This document shows positions 8,923 through 18,000 of a DNA stretch of 54,127 bases, one piece after another (within the stretch, counting starts at the first letter, position 1; each line of letters begins with the position of its first letter). The notes below the pieces were generated by a model, which had not been told where the DNA came from, searched no databases, and was given only the letters and a program-made list of their open reading frames with translations. The position numbers and the translations under genes were made by a program. Location of the stretch: NCBI GenBank assembly GCA_000436475.1, contig FR886207.1, positions 1-54,127 of the forward strand, written 5' to 3'. Source of the DNA: Eubacterium sp. CAG:248 (GTDB lineage Bacteria > Bacillota > Clostridia > Lachnospirales > Lachnospiraceae).

Positions 8923-10107
8923 TTACTTTCTGTTCTTCTGAAGAAATGTAGGAATTGTAATTCCATTAGACTTCACATTGCTTGTAACAGGTGTTGGCTG
9001 CTTAAGACCTGGAAGTGGAGCTGTTGTAGAGCTCATACCCATACCTGCTGGAGACTGTGGCTGCTGGTAAGAATATGCTGGCTTTACAGCTGGCTTTGGT
9101 GTCTGAACCTGTGCCTGTGCTTTTGGCGAAAACTTAGCCATGGCATTATTAACGTTAACACCCTCTATACCTGTAGCAATAACTGTGATTGTACAGCTGT
9201 CTGTAGCGCTTTCATCATATACAGCACCAAAGATAATATTAGCATTGTCACCAGCAAGCTCCTGTATATAGCTGGCTGCATCATTAGCCTCAACAAGGCC
9301 AATATCACCTGATATATTAATAATAACATGTGATGCACCTTCAATAGTTGTTTCAAGAAGAGGACTGGCAACTGCCTGCTTAACCGCTTCAATGGCCTTA
9401 TCATCACCTGTAGCTGAACCTATACCTATATGAGCAACACCCTTGTCTACCATAACAGTCTTAACATCAGCAAAATCAAGATTAATAAGTCCAGGAACAT
9501 TAATAAGATCTGTGATACCCTGAACAGCCTGCTGTAACACTTCATCAGCCTTCTTTAATGCCTCAGGCATAGTTGTTCTTCTGTCAACAATCTCAAGAAG
9601 CTTATCGTTTGGAATGACAATAAGAGTATCAACACTTTCCTTAAGCTTTTCTATACCAGCTTCTGCATTAGTCATACGTGTTCTTGCCTCGAATCTGAAA
9701 GGCTTAGTAACAACACCAACTGTAAGTATTCCCATCTGCTTTGCAATCTTGGCAACAACAGGTGCAGCACCTGTTCCTGTTCCGCCTCCCATACCACATG
9801 TAACGAATACCATATCAGCACCTTTAATAGCCTGTGTAAGCTCTTCAACATTCTCTTCTGCTGCTTTCTCACCAATCTCTGGCTGTGCTCCTGCACCTAA
9901 TCCTTTAGTAAGTTTTTCACCGATCTGGATAGCTGTAGGTGCTTTACATAACTGAAGTGCCTGGCTATCTGTATTGATTCCTATGAATTCAACACCAGAT
10001 ATGCTTTCATCTATCATTCTATTAACAGCATTATTACCGGCACCACCGACACCAATAACAATAATCTTTGCTGATAAATTTGATTCGTTTTCTATTATCT
10101 CTAACAA
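8923..10107 (-). CDS. ftsZ: Cell division GTPase FtsZ
   Basis: This 394-aa tubulin homologue has GVGGAGNNAVNRM, the signature loop GGGTGTGAAP (~110-119) and the T7-loop region LINLDFADVKTVM. A Gln/Pro-rich linker and the conserved C-terminal peptide IPTFLQKNRK follow. That peptide binds partners such as FtsA, SepF, ZapD or EzrA-type proteins. The start is TTG at 10107, with AAGGAGG eight bases upstream; no ATG alternative keeps the N-terminus. A near-consensus promoter lies about 35-65 bp upstream, so ftsZ can be made apart from the rest of the cluster. No ftsA is next to it. Confidence 0.98.
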   Translation of the reverse strand: MLEIIENESNLSAKIIVIGVGGAGNNAVNRMIDESISGVEFIGINTDSQALQLCKAPTAIQIGEKLTKGLGAGAQPEIGEKAAEENVEELTQAIKGADMVFVTCGMGGGTGTGAAPVVAKIAKQMGILTVGVVTKPFRFEARTRMTNAEAGIEKLKESVDTLIVIPNDKLLEIVDRRTTMPEALKKADEVLQQAVQGITDLINVPGLINLDFADVKTVMVDKGVAHIGIGSATGDDKAIEAVKQAVASPLLETTIEGASHVIINISGDIGLVEANDAASYIQELAGDNANIIFGAVYDESATDSCTITVIATGIEGVNVNNAMAKFSPKAQAQVQTPKPAVKPAYSYQQPQSPAGMGMSSTTAPLPGLKQPTPVTSNVKSNGITIPTFLQKNRK

Positions 10108-10143
10108 GGTTATTGCCTCCTTCTATACTTATACATATTTATA

Positions 10144-10172
10144 ATCATATAATTTTTCACAACAAATATCAA
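10144..10172 (-). promoter_or_regulatory. ftsZ promoter
   Basis: On the minus strand TTGATA (10172-10167) and TATGAT (10149-10144) are exactly 17 bp apart. The predicted start lies about 30 nt before the ftsZ TTG. Confidence 0.6.
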
Positions 10173-10255
10173 CTAATTTTTATATTTTTATTCACAATTT
10201 TCATAATCTTTGTTCATTCTATAATAGTATGATGCCAATACCAGAATTTCAGGAA

Positions 10256-10990
10256 TCATTTCTCATCTTTTTTAAATATTATTGCATTGCTGTCTTTCGT
10301 ATAATCCTGCATATAAAGTGTTCCCTTTAAGCCTGAGAATTTAGTTTCCATCTGCTTCAGTTCAAAAAGCTTGTCCGTATAATCATCACTATTTCCAAGA
10401 TACACCTTAACCTCTTCAATATACAGTATTAAATTATCAGATGAATCAAAATATACCTTTGATACATCCAGATCATATTTATCAAAGCTTTGTGTAAGGT
10501 CGAGTATCTGCCTGAATATATCATCATCACCAACATCAAGCTTTGAACCTAAAACTATCGAATTAAACTTAAGCCCTATTATTTCAGGGACCTTATCATA
10601 ACTTTCTGTGGAGCTTTCAACAACTATGCCATCCTTATCAAAGAACATATTACATCCCATATATCTTATATAACCAATAACTGGCTTTTCATATACTGTT
10701 ATATACATTTTCTTTGGCCATTGTATTTCCACATCATACTTCTGTATAAACGGTATTGTCTTTTTTTTATTACCAAACAGCTTATAAAGTAATACATTAG
10801 GCTTGTCTTTTCCAAATATTTTTTCGGTCATCTCCTCATCAGAATAATGGGAATTGCCAGCATATGTTATACTTTCTGCCTGAAAGCCTATATATACCGC
10901 AATCCCCACTGCAACAAGAATAAACATTACAATAAAAGCTATCAAAAAACCTTTTCCTTTTTTTCTTTCTCTTGCCATACTAATTTCCAT
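10256..10990 (-). CDS. ftsQ: Cell division protein FtsQ/DivIB
   Basis: This 244-aa bitopic protein has a basic cytoplasmic N-terminus (RERKKGKG), one membrane segment (~15-37) and a POTRA domain beginning SITYAGNSHYSDEEM. The FtsQ beta-domain follows with KKMYITVYEKPVIGYI. With FtsL and DivIC it forms the septal complex that activates FtsW-FtsI. The ATG at 10990 gives MEISMARERK; the ATG four codons later (10978) is equally possible, since neither has a strong SD. It starts 18 bp after the ftsW stop. Confidence 0.87.
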   Translation of the reverse strand: MEISMARERKKGKGFLIAFIVMFILVAVGIAVYIGFQAESITYAGNSHYSDEEMTEKIFGKDKPNVLLYKLFGNKKKTIPFIQKYDVEIQWPKKMYITVYEKPVIGYIRYMGCNMFFDKDGIVVESSTESYDKVPEIIGLKFNSIVLGSKLDVGDDDIFRQILDLTQSFDKYDLDVSKVYFDSSDNLILYIEEVKVYLGNSDDYTDKLFELKQMETKFSGLKGTLYMQDYTKDSNAIIFKKDEK

Positions 10991-11008
10991 TCCAGCCTGT
11001 TTATACTT

Positions 11009-12169
11009 CTATCTTTCCAGGTTAATCTGGCTGCTTATATTAAACACTATTCCAAGTTCTGCAAGCAGCAATATGGTCGCCGAGCCTCCATAGCTTATAA
11101 ATGGCAATGTAACACCTGTATTAGGAAATACATTGGTTACAACTGCTATGTTTATAATCACCTGTATAGCTATATGCGCAAACACACCAACTGCCAGAAG
11201 CGAGCCAAAAAGATCTGGCGAATTCTGTGAAATATATATTATTCTCCACAACATTATTATAAATAAAAGTATAACGCATATCGCACCAAATAAGCCTAAT
11301 TCTTCACAAATGATTGAAAAAATCATATCATTCTGTGATTCAGGTATGAAGCCAAGCTTCTGCATACTCTTTCCAAGTCCTTTTCCAAAAAGTCCGCCAG
11401 AACCTATAGCATATAACCCCTGCATAGTCTGATAACCTTTATCATCTATGTACTTCTCTGGATTAATCCATACAAACAATCTTGTAAGACGGAAGCTTCC
11501 TTTCATCTGCGTACCAGCTTCCACTGCTTTCTTTAACCACTCACGTATACCAACATATCCTATGGCTATAAGTGCGGTCAAAAAACCATGTAATCTATAG
11601 TTTGGATATACTACAAATGACATTATAAATACTATTCCACATATAATAATGGCACTACTCAGATTAGACGTTATAACAAGGATCATTCCTGCGGGTAACA
11701 GGGCACATCCAAGAAATATCTTCGCATTCTTTGATAATGTCTTTATTTTAGTTCCTGCTGCACACATTCTTGCTGCAGTCATAATTATAACGGCTATCTT
11801 AACAATCTCTGCTGGCTGTATACTTATAGGACCAATATATATCCATCTTTTTGCACCATGACTCTCGGTTCCAAAAAATATAACAGCCACTACCGAAATC
11901 AGAGCCATAATAAATAAATAAGGTGCAAACCTTTTAAGCACATGATAGTCTAAAAACCTGGCTATAAAAAGCATGATCACAAAGCCGCCGACATCAAAAA
12001 AAAGCTGCTTCTTAAAATAATACTCCGGGTCACCATAATTAATCTGGGCAGTATAAGAACTCGTACTATATACCATAGTAAGTCCGAAGCCAACTATGAA
12101 TATAAGAACAAATAAAAGACTGTAATCAAAATAGAATCCATTCTTTCTTTTTTTCTTCTTCCTTGCCAT
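11009..12169 (-). CDS. ftsW: SEDS peptidoglycan glycosyltransferase FtsW/SpoVE
   Basis: This 386-aa protein of about ten membrane segments has a basic N-terminus. It carries the SEDS hallmarks KRWIYIGPISIQPAEIVK (with the catalytic Asp region in later loops), NLSSAI, FGKGLGKSMQKLGFIPESQNDMIF split over two segments, and the C-terminal TLPFISYGGSA. It polymerises lipid II at the septum with a partner class B PBP. Within the division cluster of a spore-former this could serve division (FtsW), cortex synthesis (SpoVE) or both; sequence alone does not decide. A strong SD (AGAGG) precedes the ATG. Confidence 0.95.
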   Translation of the reverse strand: MARKKKKRKNGFYFDYSLLFVLIFIVGFGLTMVYSTSSYTAQINYGDPEYYFKKQLFFDVGGFVIMLFIARFLDYHVLKRFAPYLFIMALISVVAVIFFGTESHGAKRWIYIGPISIQPAEIVKIAVIIMTAARMCAAGTKIKTLSKNAKIFLGCALLPAGMILVITSNLSSAIIICGIVFIMSFVVYPNYRLHGFLTALIAIGYVGIREWLKKAVEAGTQMKGSFRLTRLFVWINPEKYIDDKGYQTMQGLYAIGSGGLFGKGLGKSMQKLGFIPESQNDMIFSIICEELGLFGAICVILLFIIMLWRIIYISQNSPDLFGSLLAVGVFAHIAIQVIINIAVVTNVFPNTGVTLPFISYGGSATILLLAELGIVFNISSQINLER

Positions 12170-12202
12170 ATTTTTCCTCTTTTATATCATCATATTCTTT
12201 TA

Positions 12203-13555
12203 TTAAAGACTGTTAACATATTCCTTGAACATATCTCCACGCTGCTCATAATTATCAAACATGCCCCAGCTTGCACATGCAGGTGATAACAGTACAGCAT
12301 CACCATCCTTGGCATTCTTTGCACATATTGAAACAACCTCTTTTAGTGAATCTGCAAACACATAGTTGCTAAAACCGTATTTATCACATGTTTCTGCTAT
12401 CTTATGTGCTGTCTGTCCAAGTAACACAAGCATTTTGACTTTATCACCAAAGGCTTTTACATACATATCAAACTCTGAGCCTTTATCATAACCTCCGCCA
12501 ATCAGAATCGTAGGTCTTACCATAGCCTCTATAGCCTTAACAGAAGCTTCCGGATTAGTTCCCTTTGAATCGTTGTAATACCATACACCATTTTTGGTAG
12601 CAACATACTCTATTCTGTGTTCTACAGCCTTAAAGTTCTTTATCTGTTCTATTATAATATCATCCGGAATCCCCACAGCCTTTGTCATTGCTATAGCTGC
12701 ACACACATTTTCATAATTATGTGTTCCAAGAAGATTCATATCATGGACATTTAGCATTATCTTATCAGTTACACCATCTGTATATCTTATGTTATTCCCA
12801 TCAAGATAAGCACCTTTGCATGGTTTTCTCCTGCTTGAAAACCATACAACTGATGCGCTGCATTCTTTACCGAATCTGTATAATTCTTCATCTTCCATAT
12901 TAAGAACACATACATCACTCTTATTCTGGTTCTTTGCTATTCTTTCCTTTGTATGTGCATAACATTCCATAGTGTGATGTCTGTTAAGATGATCTGGTGT
13001 TATATTTAAGATAGCACTTACAACCGGATGGAATTCATGTACAGTTTCAAGCTGGAAGCTGCTTATCTCAGCTACTGTATATGAATCCTCTGTTGTCTTA
13101 AGAACCTCACCTGTATATGAATTACCTATATTTCCTACTACAAATGTCTTTTCATTGTATGCCTTTATTATCTGTCCAACAAGAGCTGTTGTTGTTGTTT
13201 TTCCGTTAGTACCTGTTATGGCTGCTATTTTTCCTTTGTCATAATTATATGCAAGTTCTATCTCTCCCCATATAGGAACACCAGCCTTTTCAAACAGTTC
13301 GACTATCGGACTGTCTATAGGAACACCTGGACTTATAACAAGAAGTTCTACCTTATCAGTTATACCTTCAGGAAGCTGTCCTATAATAATCTGTGCTTTA
13401 TTACCACCAAGCTTTTTTACTACATCTTCTGTTGAAAGCTTTTCATTGCCATCATATATGATACAGTCTGCTCCTACTTTATTAAGGAGATCTATGGCAC
13501 CTGTTCCACTTATTCCAGTACCTACAACCATTACTTTTTTGTCTTTTAAATCCAT
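12203..13555 (-). CDS. murD: UDP-N-acetylmuramoyl-L-alanine--D-glutamate ligase MurD
   Basis: This 450-aa Mur ligase adds D-Glu to UDP-MurNAc-L-Ala in the cytoplasm. It has an N-terminal Rossmann motif VVGTGISGTG and the ATP loop TGTNGKTTTT (~113-122). The central-domain motif NITPDHLNRH and the C-terminal DGDAVLLSPACASWGMF are typical of MurD. I chose the ATG at 13555 over a GTG two codons upstream because the purine-rich AGGATGAG lies at a better distance. In related clusters mraY usually sits just upstream of murD; here spoVD does. Confidence 0.97.
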   Translation of the reverse strand: MDLKDKKVMVVGTGISGTGAIDLLNKVGADCIIYDGNEKLSTEDVVKKLGGNKAQIIIGQLPEGITDKVELLVISPGVPIDSPIVELFEKAGVPIWGEIELAYNYDKGKIAAITGTNGKTTTTALVGQIIKAYNEKTFVVGNIGNSYTGEVLKTTEDSYTVAEISSFQLETVHEFHPVVSAILNITPDHLNRHHTMECYAHTKERIAKNQNKSDVCVLNMEDEELYRFGKECSASVVWFSSRRKPCKGAYLDGNNIRYTDGVTDKIMLNVHDMNLLGTHNYENVCAAIAMTKAVGIPDDIIIEQIKNFKAVEHRIEYVATKNGVWYYNDSKGTNPEASVKAIEAMVRPTILIGGGYDKGSEFDMYVKAFGDKVKMLVLLGQTAHKIAETCDKYGFSNYVFADSLKEVVSICAKNAKDGDAVLLSPACASWGMFDNYEQRGDMFKEYVNSL

Positions 13556-13654
13556 AATCACTCATCCTATCTGTCTGCACATAATACAGACTAACTATTC
13601 ATTAAAAAGCTTATTTTATTTTACTCTAAGCATTTACATATGTAAAGTATTCAT

Positions 13655-15400
13655 TTAATCCATATACGGCAATATATTGTCATATAGCTCTCTTATGACA
13701 GGAGCTGCTATTGTTCCTCCATAGTATACGCCCTGTGGCTCATCTATAAGACACATGGCTATAACAGAAGGATCCGTCACATCTGAAAACCCTATAAAAG
13801 AGGCTATATATTTTCCTGAACCTCTTGGAAGTTTCTGTGAAGTAGCTGTTTTTCCTCCTATTGAAAAACCTTCTATATATGCATTTTTTCCACCGCCTTC
13901 TTCAACAACCTGTCTTAATATATCCTTCATCGTATCACTTGTTTCCTTACTTACAGCTTCCTGTGTAGTCGAATATGAAAACTCGCTGTATGTTGTTTTA
14001 TCAGCAGCACATGTCCTGATGGCAAAATGCGGTGTTACCAGATTACCACCATTTACAATTGCTGCAGCTGCCCTTAGCATCTGCATTGGAGTTATCTGAA
14101 ACGACTGTCCAAACGACATGGTTGCCAGCTCCACCTCTCCTACGTTTTCCTTCTTATGTATGATAGTACCTGCTTCACCTGCTATATCAATTCCTGTCTT
14201 TGAGGTTAATCCAAGCTTATCAATATATGTATAGAAATTATCTACACCGACACGCCTCCCCCATTCTATGAATGCCGGATTACACGAATTCATTACTGTC
14301 TGGGTAAAGGTCTGCGTTCCATGTCCTGTTGTTTTATGACATCTTATTCTTCTATCAGCAACTGTTGTTGAACCACCACATGTATACATATCTGACAGGC
14401 TCACAACACCAAGTTCAAGTGCAGCTGTTGCTGTTACCATCTTAAAAACCGAGCCAGGTTCATATGTATCATTTATACAGAAATTTCTCCACATATTATT
14501 TAGTTTATCCATCTTATTTCCAGTTGTGTCTTCATCATCATAATTCAATGTATATGGATCATTAAGGTTATACTCCGGAGCATTTACCATTGCATATAAC
14601 TCACCATTACGTGGATTCATGACTATTATTGATACCCTTTTTGCCCCCTTTTTAACAAGTGTCTTTTCTGCAAGCTGCTGTGCATACATCTGGATATTTA
14701 TATCTATGCTTGTATACAGGTCACACCCTGCCTTGGGTTCAAGCCTTCCTTCTTTTTTACCTTCAAGCTCACTTCCCCACGCATCTGTAAGTGTCAGTAT
14801 CTTTCCACCATCTCCTGACAGGCAGGCATCATACTTTGCTTCAAGACCAACAATCCCCTGATTATCTCTTCCTGTAAACCCTATAACCTTAGATGCCAGA
14901 GTGTCATATGGATAATATCTTTTATAATCCTCATCAACCTTCACCCCTGCATAATCATACGCCCTTATCCTGTCTCCTGTTTCTTTATCAACATTTGTCC
15001 TGATAATCTCTATTGATGATATTTTATTTACCTTTTTAGTTATCATCTCCTCTTCTTCTGACAGCTCACTGCACAACATCTCAATAACCTTTTGTGGTTC
15101 TTTTATCTGGTTATGTATAACTGACACAGTACACACTGTCCTGTTATCTGCAAGCACTATTCCATTAGCATCAAGTATACGGCCTCTCATTGCCTTTATC
15201 GCACGCTCTCTTTCGTGCAATTCTGTTGCCTTTCTGCTATAATAGCCAGCCTCAACCGTCATAATACATCCTATACGGACTGTAAGAAGTGACATGATTA
15301 TAATAAGACTTATTATTATGGTCAGCAGCTTTTTTCTGTGTCTCGTTCTTACATACAAAGAATATCTTTCATCTTCATTTAACTCTATTCTTGATTTCAT
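13655..15400 (-). CDS. spoVD: Class B penicillin-binding protein, SpoVD-like
   Basis: This ~581-aa protein has a membrane anchor (~27-50), a PBP dimerisation domain with MRGRILDANG, and a transpeptidase domain. Active-site motifs are EPGSVFKM (nucleophile Ser), NSCNPAF (SxN) and GGKTATSQ, where KTG is replaced by KTA. It ends at the transpeptidase domain without C-terminal PASTA repeats. It is the second of two class B PBPs in the cluster; the order suggests FtsI first and SpoVD, the cortex-specific enzyme, second. The ATG at 15400 was chosen; a TTG at 15409 inside the preceding hairpin would add three residues. Its only SD-like bases lie in the hairpin stem. Confidence 0.88.
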   Translation of the reverse strand: MKSRIELNEDERYSLYVRTRHRKKLLTIIISLIIIMSLLTVRIGCIMTVEAGYYSRKATELHERERAIKAMRGRILDANGIVLADNRTVCTVSVIHNQIKEPQKVIEMLCSELSEEEEMITKKVNKISSIEIIRTNVDKETGDRIRAYDYAGVKVDEDYKRYYPYDTLASKVIGFTGRDNQGIVGLEAKYDACLSGDGGKILTLTDAWGSELEGKKEGRLEPKAGCDLYTSIDINIQMYAQQLAEKTLVKKGAKRVSIIVMNPRNGELYAMVNAPEYNLNDPYTLNYDDEDTTGNKMDKLNNMWRNFCINDTYEPGSVFKMVTATAALELGVVSLSDMYTCGGSTTVADRRIRCHKTTGHGTQTFTQTVMNSCNPAFIEWGRRVGVDNFYTYIDKLGLTSKTGIDIAGEAGTIIHKKENVGEVELATMSFGQSFQITPMQMLRAAAAIVNGGNLVTPHFAIRTCAADKTTYSEFSYSTTQEAVSKETSDTMKDILRQVVEEGGGKNAYIEGFSIGGKTATSQKLPRGSGKYIASFIGFSDVTDPSVIAMCLIDEPQGVYYGGTIAAPVIRELYDNILPYMD

Positions 15401-15407
15401 ATAATAC

Positions 15408-15460
15408 AATAACCCTGTGTAAACTTACTTTATTCATATGTAAGTTCACTCAGGGTTATT
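15408..15460 (-). promoter_or_regulatory. ftsI-spoVD intercistronic hairpin covering the spoVD SD
   Basis: Arms 15408-15417 and 15451-15460 pair over 10 bp (AATAACCCTG). An inner 7-bp stem (15422-15428 with 15440-15446) continues after two mismatches. No T-run follows, so it is not a typical terminator. AGGG, the only SD-like sequence before spoVD, is in the 3' arm, eight bases from the ATG. It may limit spoVD translation or mark a processing site. Confidence 0.55.
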
Positions 15461-15476
15461 CTTATACTTATTATTA

Positions 15477-17420
15477 CTAGTTAACTGATGGCATGTTCTG
15501 TAAGTTTTCAGTTGCTGTGTTCTGTATAGAACCCTCTGGTACACCATCCACTGTATATTCATCTTCCGCAGTGCCTGTATCTGTTTCTGGTTCTAATGAA
15601 TCCTTGTAAACACTCATATAAGGAAGAAGCTTTTCTAATATATCATGTGAAAGTGTAAGAACATCTGCTGAGCTTCCGGATGTTCCTGTCGTTCCATCTG
15701 GTTCATCAATTATTACATATATAGCAAACTTGGGATTATCAGCTGGCGCATGTCCTATAAATGATATAAGCCACTTATTCTCACTTCTTGGTGATTTCTG
15801 CGCCGTTCCTGTCTTTCCAGCCACTGAATACCCCGTAACAGCTACCTTCTTAGCTGTTCCTGTTTCAACTGTGCTCTTAAGATATCTTCTTAACAGCTTT
15901 GATGTTGACATAGTAACTGTCTGTCTCACAAGCGTAGCTTTGTTTTCTTTTACAACCTCGCCGTTAGCTGATTCTATTCTTTTAACTATATGTGGCTGAT
16001 ATAACATTCCACCATTTATAATAGAACAATAGGCTGACATCATCTGCATCATATTAACATTAATAGTCTGCCCAAATGAGTTACATGCAGCATCTATAGT
16101 TGTCATCTTATTTCCATATACAATACCCATTGTTTCACCAGGAAGATCTATACCTGTTGTTTTACCGAAGCCAAAAAGTGACTGATATGCTGCAAACTTT
16201 TCGTTGCCAAGTTCTAAGGCAAGATGGATCATATACGGATTACATGAATTCATAACAGCCTGCTCTACTGTAATCGTTCCATGTCCACCTGATGAATACA
16301 CATGGCACTTAAGCCTGTCAGGTCCTATCATTTCATATCCATTACATGTATAAGTATCTCCATCCTTTACAACGCCTTCTTCTAAAGCCGATGCCACTGT
16401 AACCGGCTTAAAGGTTGAACCTGGTTCGTAACTTTCCGATACACAATAGTTCGTCCATAATGAATATAATGCATTCTTATAATCATCATCCGACATCTTA
16501 TCTATCTGTTCCTGAGTATACACGCCACTTAAGTCTCTTGGACTGTTAAGGTCAAAAGTTGGATAACTTGCCATTCCAAGAATATCCCCGTTAGATGGAT
16601 CTGCAACTACTACTGCTGTATTCTTTGATGGTTTTTCAGCGTTATATTCTTTAATACATTTTTCTATAATAGACTGAACATTATAATCTATCGTTGTTAC
16701 GATGTTATTTCCATCTACAGCAGCCTTCTGTGTTTCTGTAACCTCTAGTCCATCATCAACATAGCTGTATGTTGTTCCATTAGTTCCTGTCAATTCATCA
16801 TCATACTGGCTTTCTATTCCAAGTTCACCACCATTGCTGGCACTTGCAAAGCCTATCGTATCACTTGCAAATGTGCCTAATGGATATTTTCTTAAATAGC
16901 TGTCCTCAAACCATACACCCTTAATGTTTTTTCCTTCTGTCTTATCATTCATAAGATTCTTAAACTCTTCTATCTCATCCATGGTAAGATTTCTTAAAAG
17001 CTTCTGATAACGGCTGTTAGGATTGGCTGCAACTATAGCTTCAAGCTCACTTCTGTCAAGCGAAAAACATCTTGTAAGTGCACTAAGTGTCGGTTCTTTA
17101 TATTCTTCATCTGAAAGCAGCTGTTTAACATCTAATATAAGATTATAAACCTTTTCGCTATACGCAAGCACAGTACCATCGCTTGTAAGTATCTGTCCTC
17201 TTTTATATGCAAGCTCAGTTGAAGTATATGTCTGATGGTCTAATACCGCTTTTGCATACACATCACCATGTGTATAGTTTATCTTAAACACATGGCCACC
17301 AAGAACTATCAATATAACAACAACCATGCCAAGTGCAACCTTGCCCCTGACATGGACTCTTTTTAACATCACTCTTTTTCTTCTGTACTTATTTCTTCTT
17401 AACTGTTCACTATCTGCCAT
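15477..17420 (-). CDS. ftsI: Septal class B penicillin-binding protein (FtsI/PBP2B)
   Basis: This 647-aa protein has a basic N-terminus, one membrane anchor (~28-48) and a dimerisation domain with KRGQILTSDG. The transpeptidase domain has canonical motifs EPGSTFKPVT (catalytic Ser), NSCNPYM (SxN) and AGKTGTAQ (KTG). A Thr/Glu/Asp-rich tail of about 40 residues follows; no PASTA repeats are seen. It cross-links septal peptidoglycan with FtsW. SD AGAGGT precedes the ATG. It follows ftsL, as in the classic cluster. Confidence 0.95.
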   Translation of the reverse strand: MADSEQLRRNKYRRKRVMLKRVHVRGKVALGMVVVILIVLGGHVFKINYTHGDVYAKAVLDHQTYTSTELAYKRGQILTSDGTVLAYSEKVYNLILDVKQLLSDEEYKEPTLSALTRCFSLDRSELEAIVAANPNSRYQKLLRNLTMDEIEEFKNLMNDKTEGKNIKGVWFEDSYLRKYPLGTFASDTIGFASASNGGELGIESQYDDELTGTNGTTYSYVDDGLEVTETQKAAVDGNNIVTTIDYNVQSIIEKCIKEYNAEKPSKNTAVVVADPSNGDILGMASYPTFDLNSPRDLSGVYTQEQIDKMSDDDYKNALYSLWTNYCVSESYEPGSTFKPVTVASALEEGVVKDGDTYTCNGYEMIGPDRLKCHVYSSGGHGTITVEQAVMNSCNPYMIHLALELGNEKFAAYQSLFGFGKTTGIDLPGETMGIVYGNKMTTIDAACNSFGQTINVNMMQMMSAYCSIINGGMLYQPHIVKRIESANGEVVKENKATLVRQTVTMSTSKLLRRYLKSTVETGTAKKVAVTGYSVAGKTGTAQKSPRSENKWLISFIGHAPADNPKFAIYVIIDEPDGTTGTSGSSADVLTLSHDILEKLLPYMSVYKDSLEPETDTGTAEDEYTVDGVPEGSIQNTATENLQNMPSVN

Positions 17421-17478
17421 AAGTACCTCTTAATATTCTGATATTTATATTCATCATCACTATATAACTGTAAATCAG

Positions 17479-17988
17479 TTATTTACCAGCTTCTGGAACA
17501 TCCTTGAACTGTTTTACATATTCGCTTTCCTTTGAGTCATATGTAATAACCTGTCCTTTACCTGGATATATCATTCCAAGATCATTGACAGCTGTATCAT
17601 ATATGGCATCATAATCTATACTTGCATTGATATCAGCTTCAAGAGCATCATTGTTGTCTTTAAGTGAATTCAAAGTACTTTTTAACTCTATTATCTTATC
17701 TGAATTAACCTTAGCTGCTGCCTGGACATTAAGATACTGATAGCATATAAAAAATACAACTGATGCAACTGTTGCAACAACAACTGTATACATAAGATTA
17801 ATCTTATTGTTGTGTCTGATCTGTTTCTGTTTTGCACGTCTTTGTTCTCTTGACTCTTCCGATTCTTCGTTACGTCTAAGAGGCTGTGCATTCATATTAA
17901 GCTGTCTTGCTGCACTTCCATATTCATATGCCTTACCATATATCTCTCCAGAAACGCTTACACGGTTCTTTGAATTACTCATCTTCAC
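17479..17988 (-). CDS. ftsL: Cell division protein FtsL-like
   Basis: This 169-aa bitopic protein has a long, charged cytoplasmic region rich in Glu, Arg and Lys (~35-62), one membrane segment (~65-85), and a short extracellular coiled coil (KIIELKSTLNSLKDNNDALE). A C-terminal motif DLGMIYPGKGQVITY resembles the FtsL/DivIC family. Sequence similarity in this family is low; the assignment rests on shape, coiled coil and position between rsmH and ftsI. Start is GTG at 17988 with GGGGAGG upstream; the ATG two codons on is possible. Confidence 0.85.
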   Translation of the reverse strand: MKMSNSKNRVSVSGEIYGKAYEYGSAARQLNMNAQPLRRNEESEESREQRRAKQKQIRHNNKINLMYTVVVATVASVVFFICYQYLNVQAAAKVNSDKIIELKSTLNSLKDNNDALEADINASIDYDAIYDTAVNDLGMIYPGKGQVITYDSKESEYVKQFKDVPEAGK

Positions 17989-18000
17989 TCTTACCTCCCC

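Noticed and set aside
13655..15400. KTA motif as a sign of an inactive PBP
   Set aside because: The other motifs (SVFK, SCN) are intact and the change is conservative, so I see no reason to call the enzyme dead.
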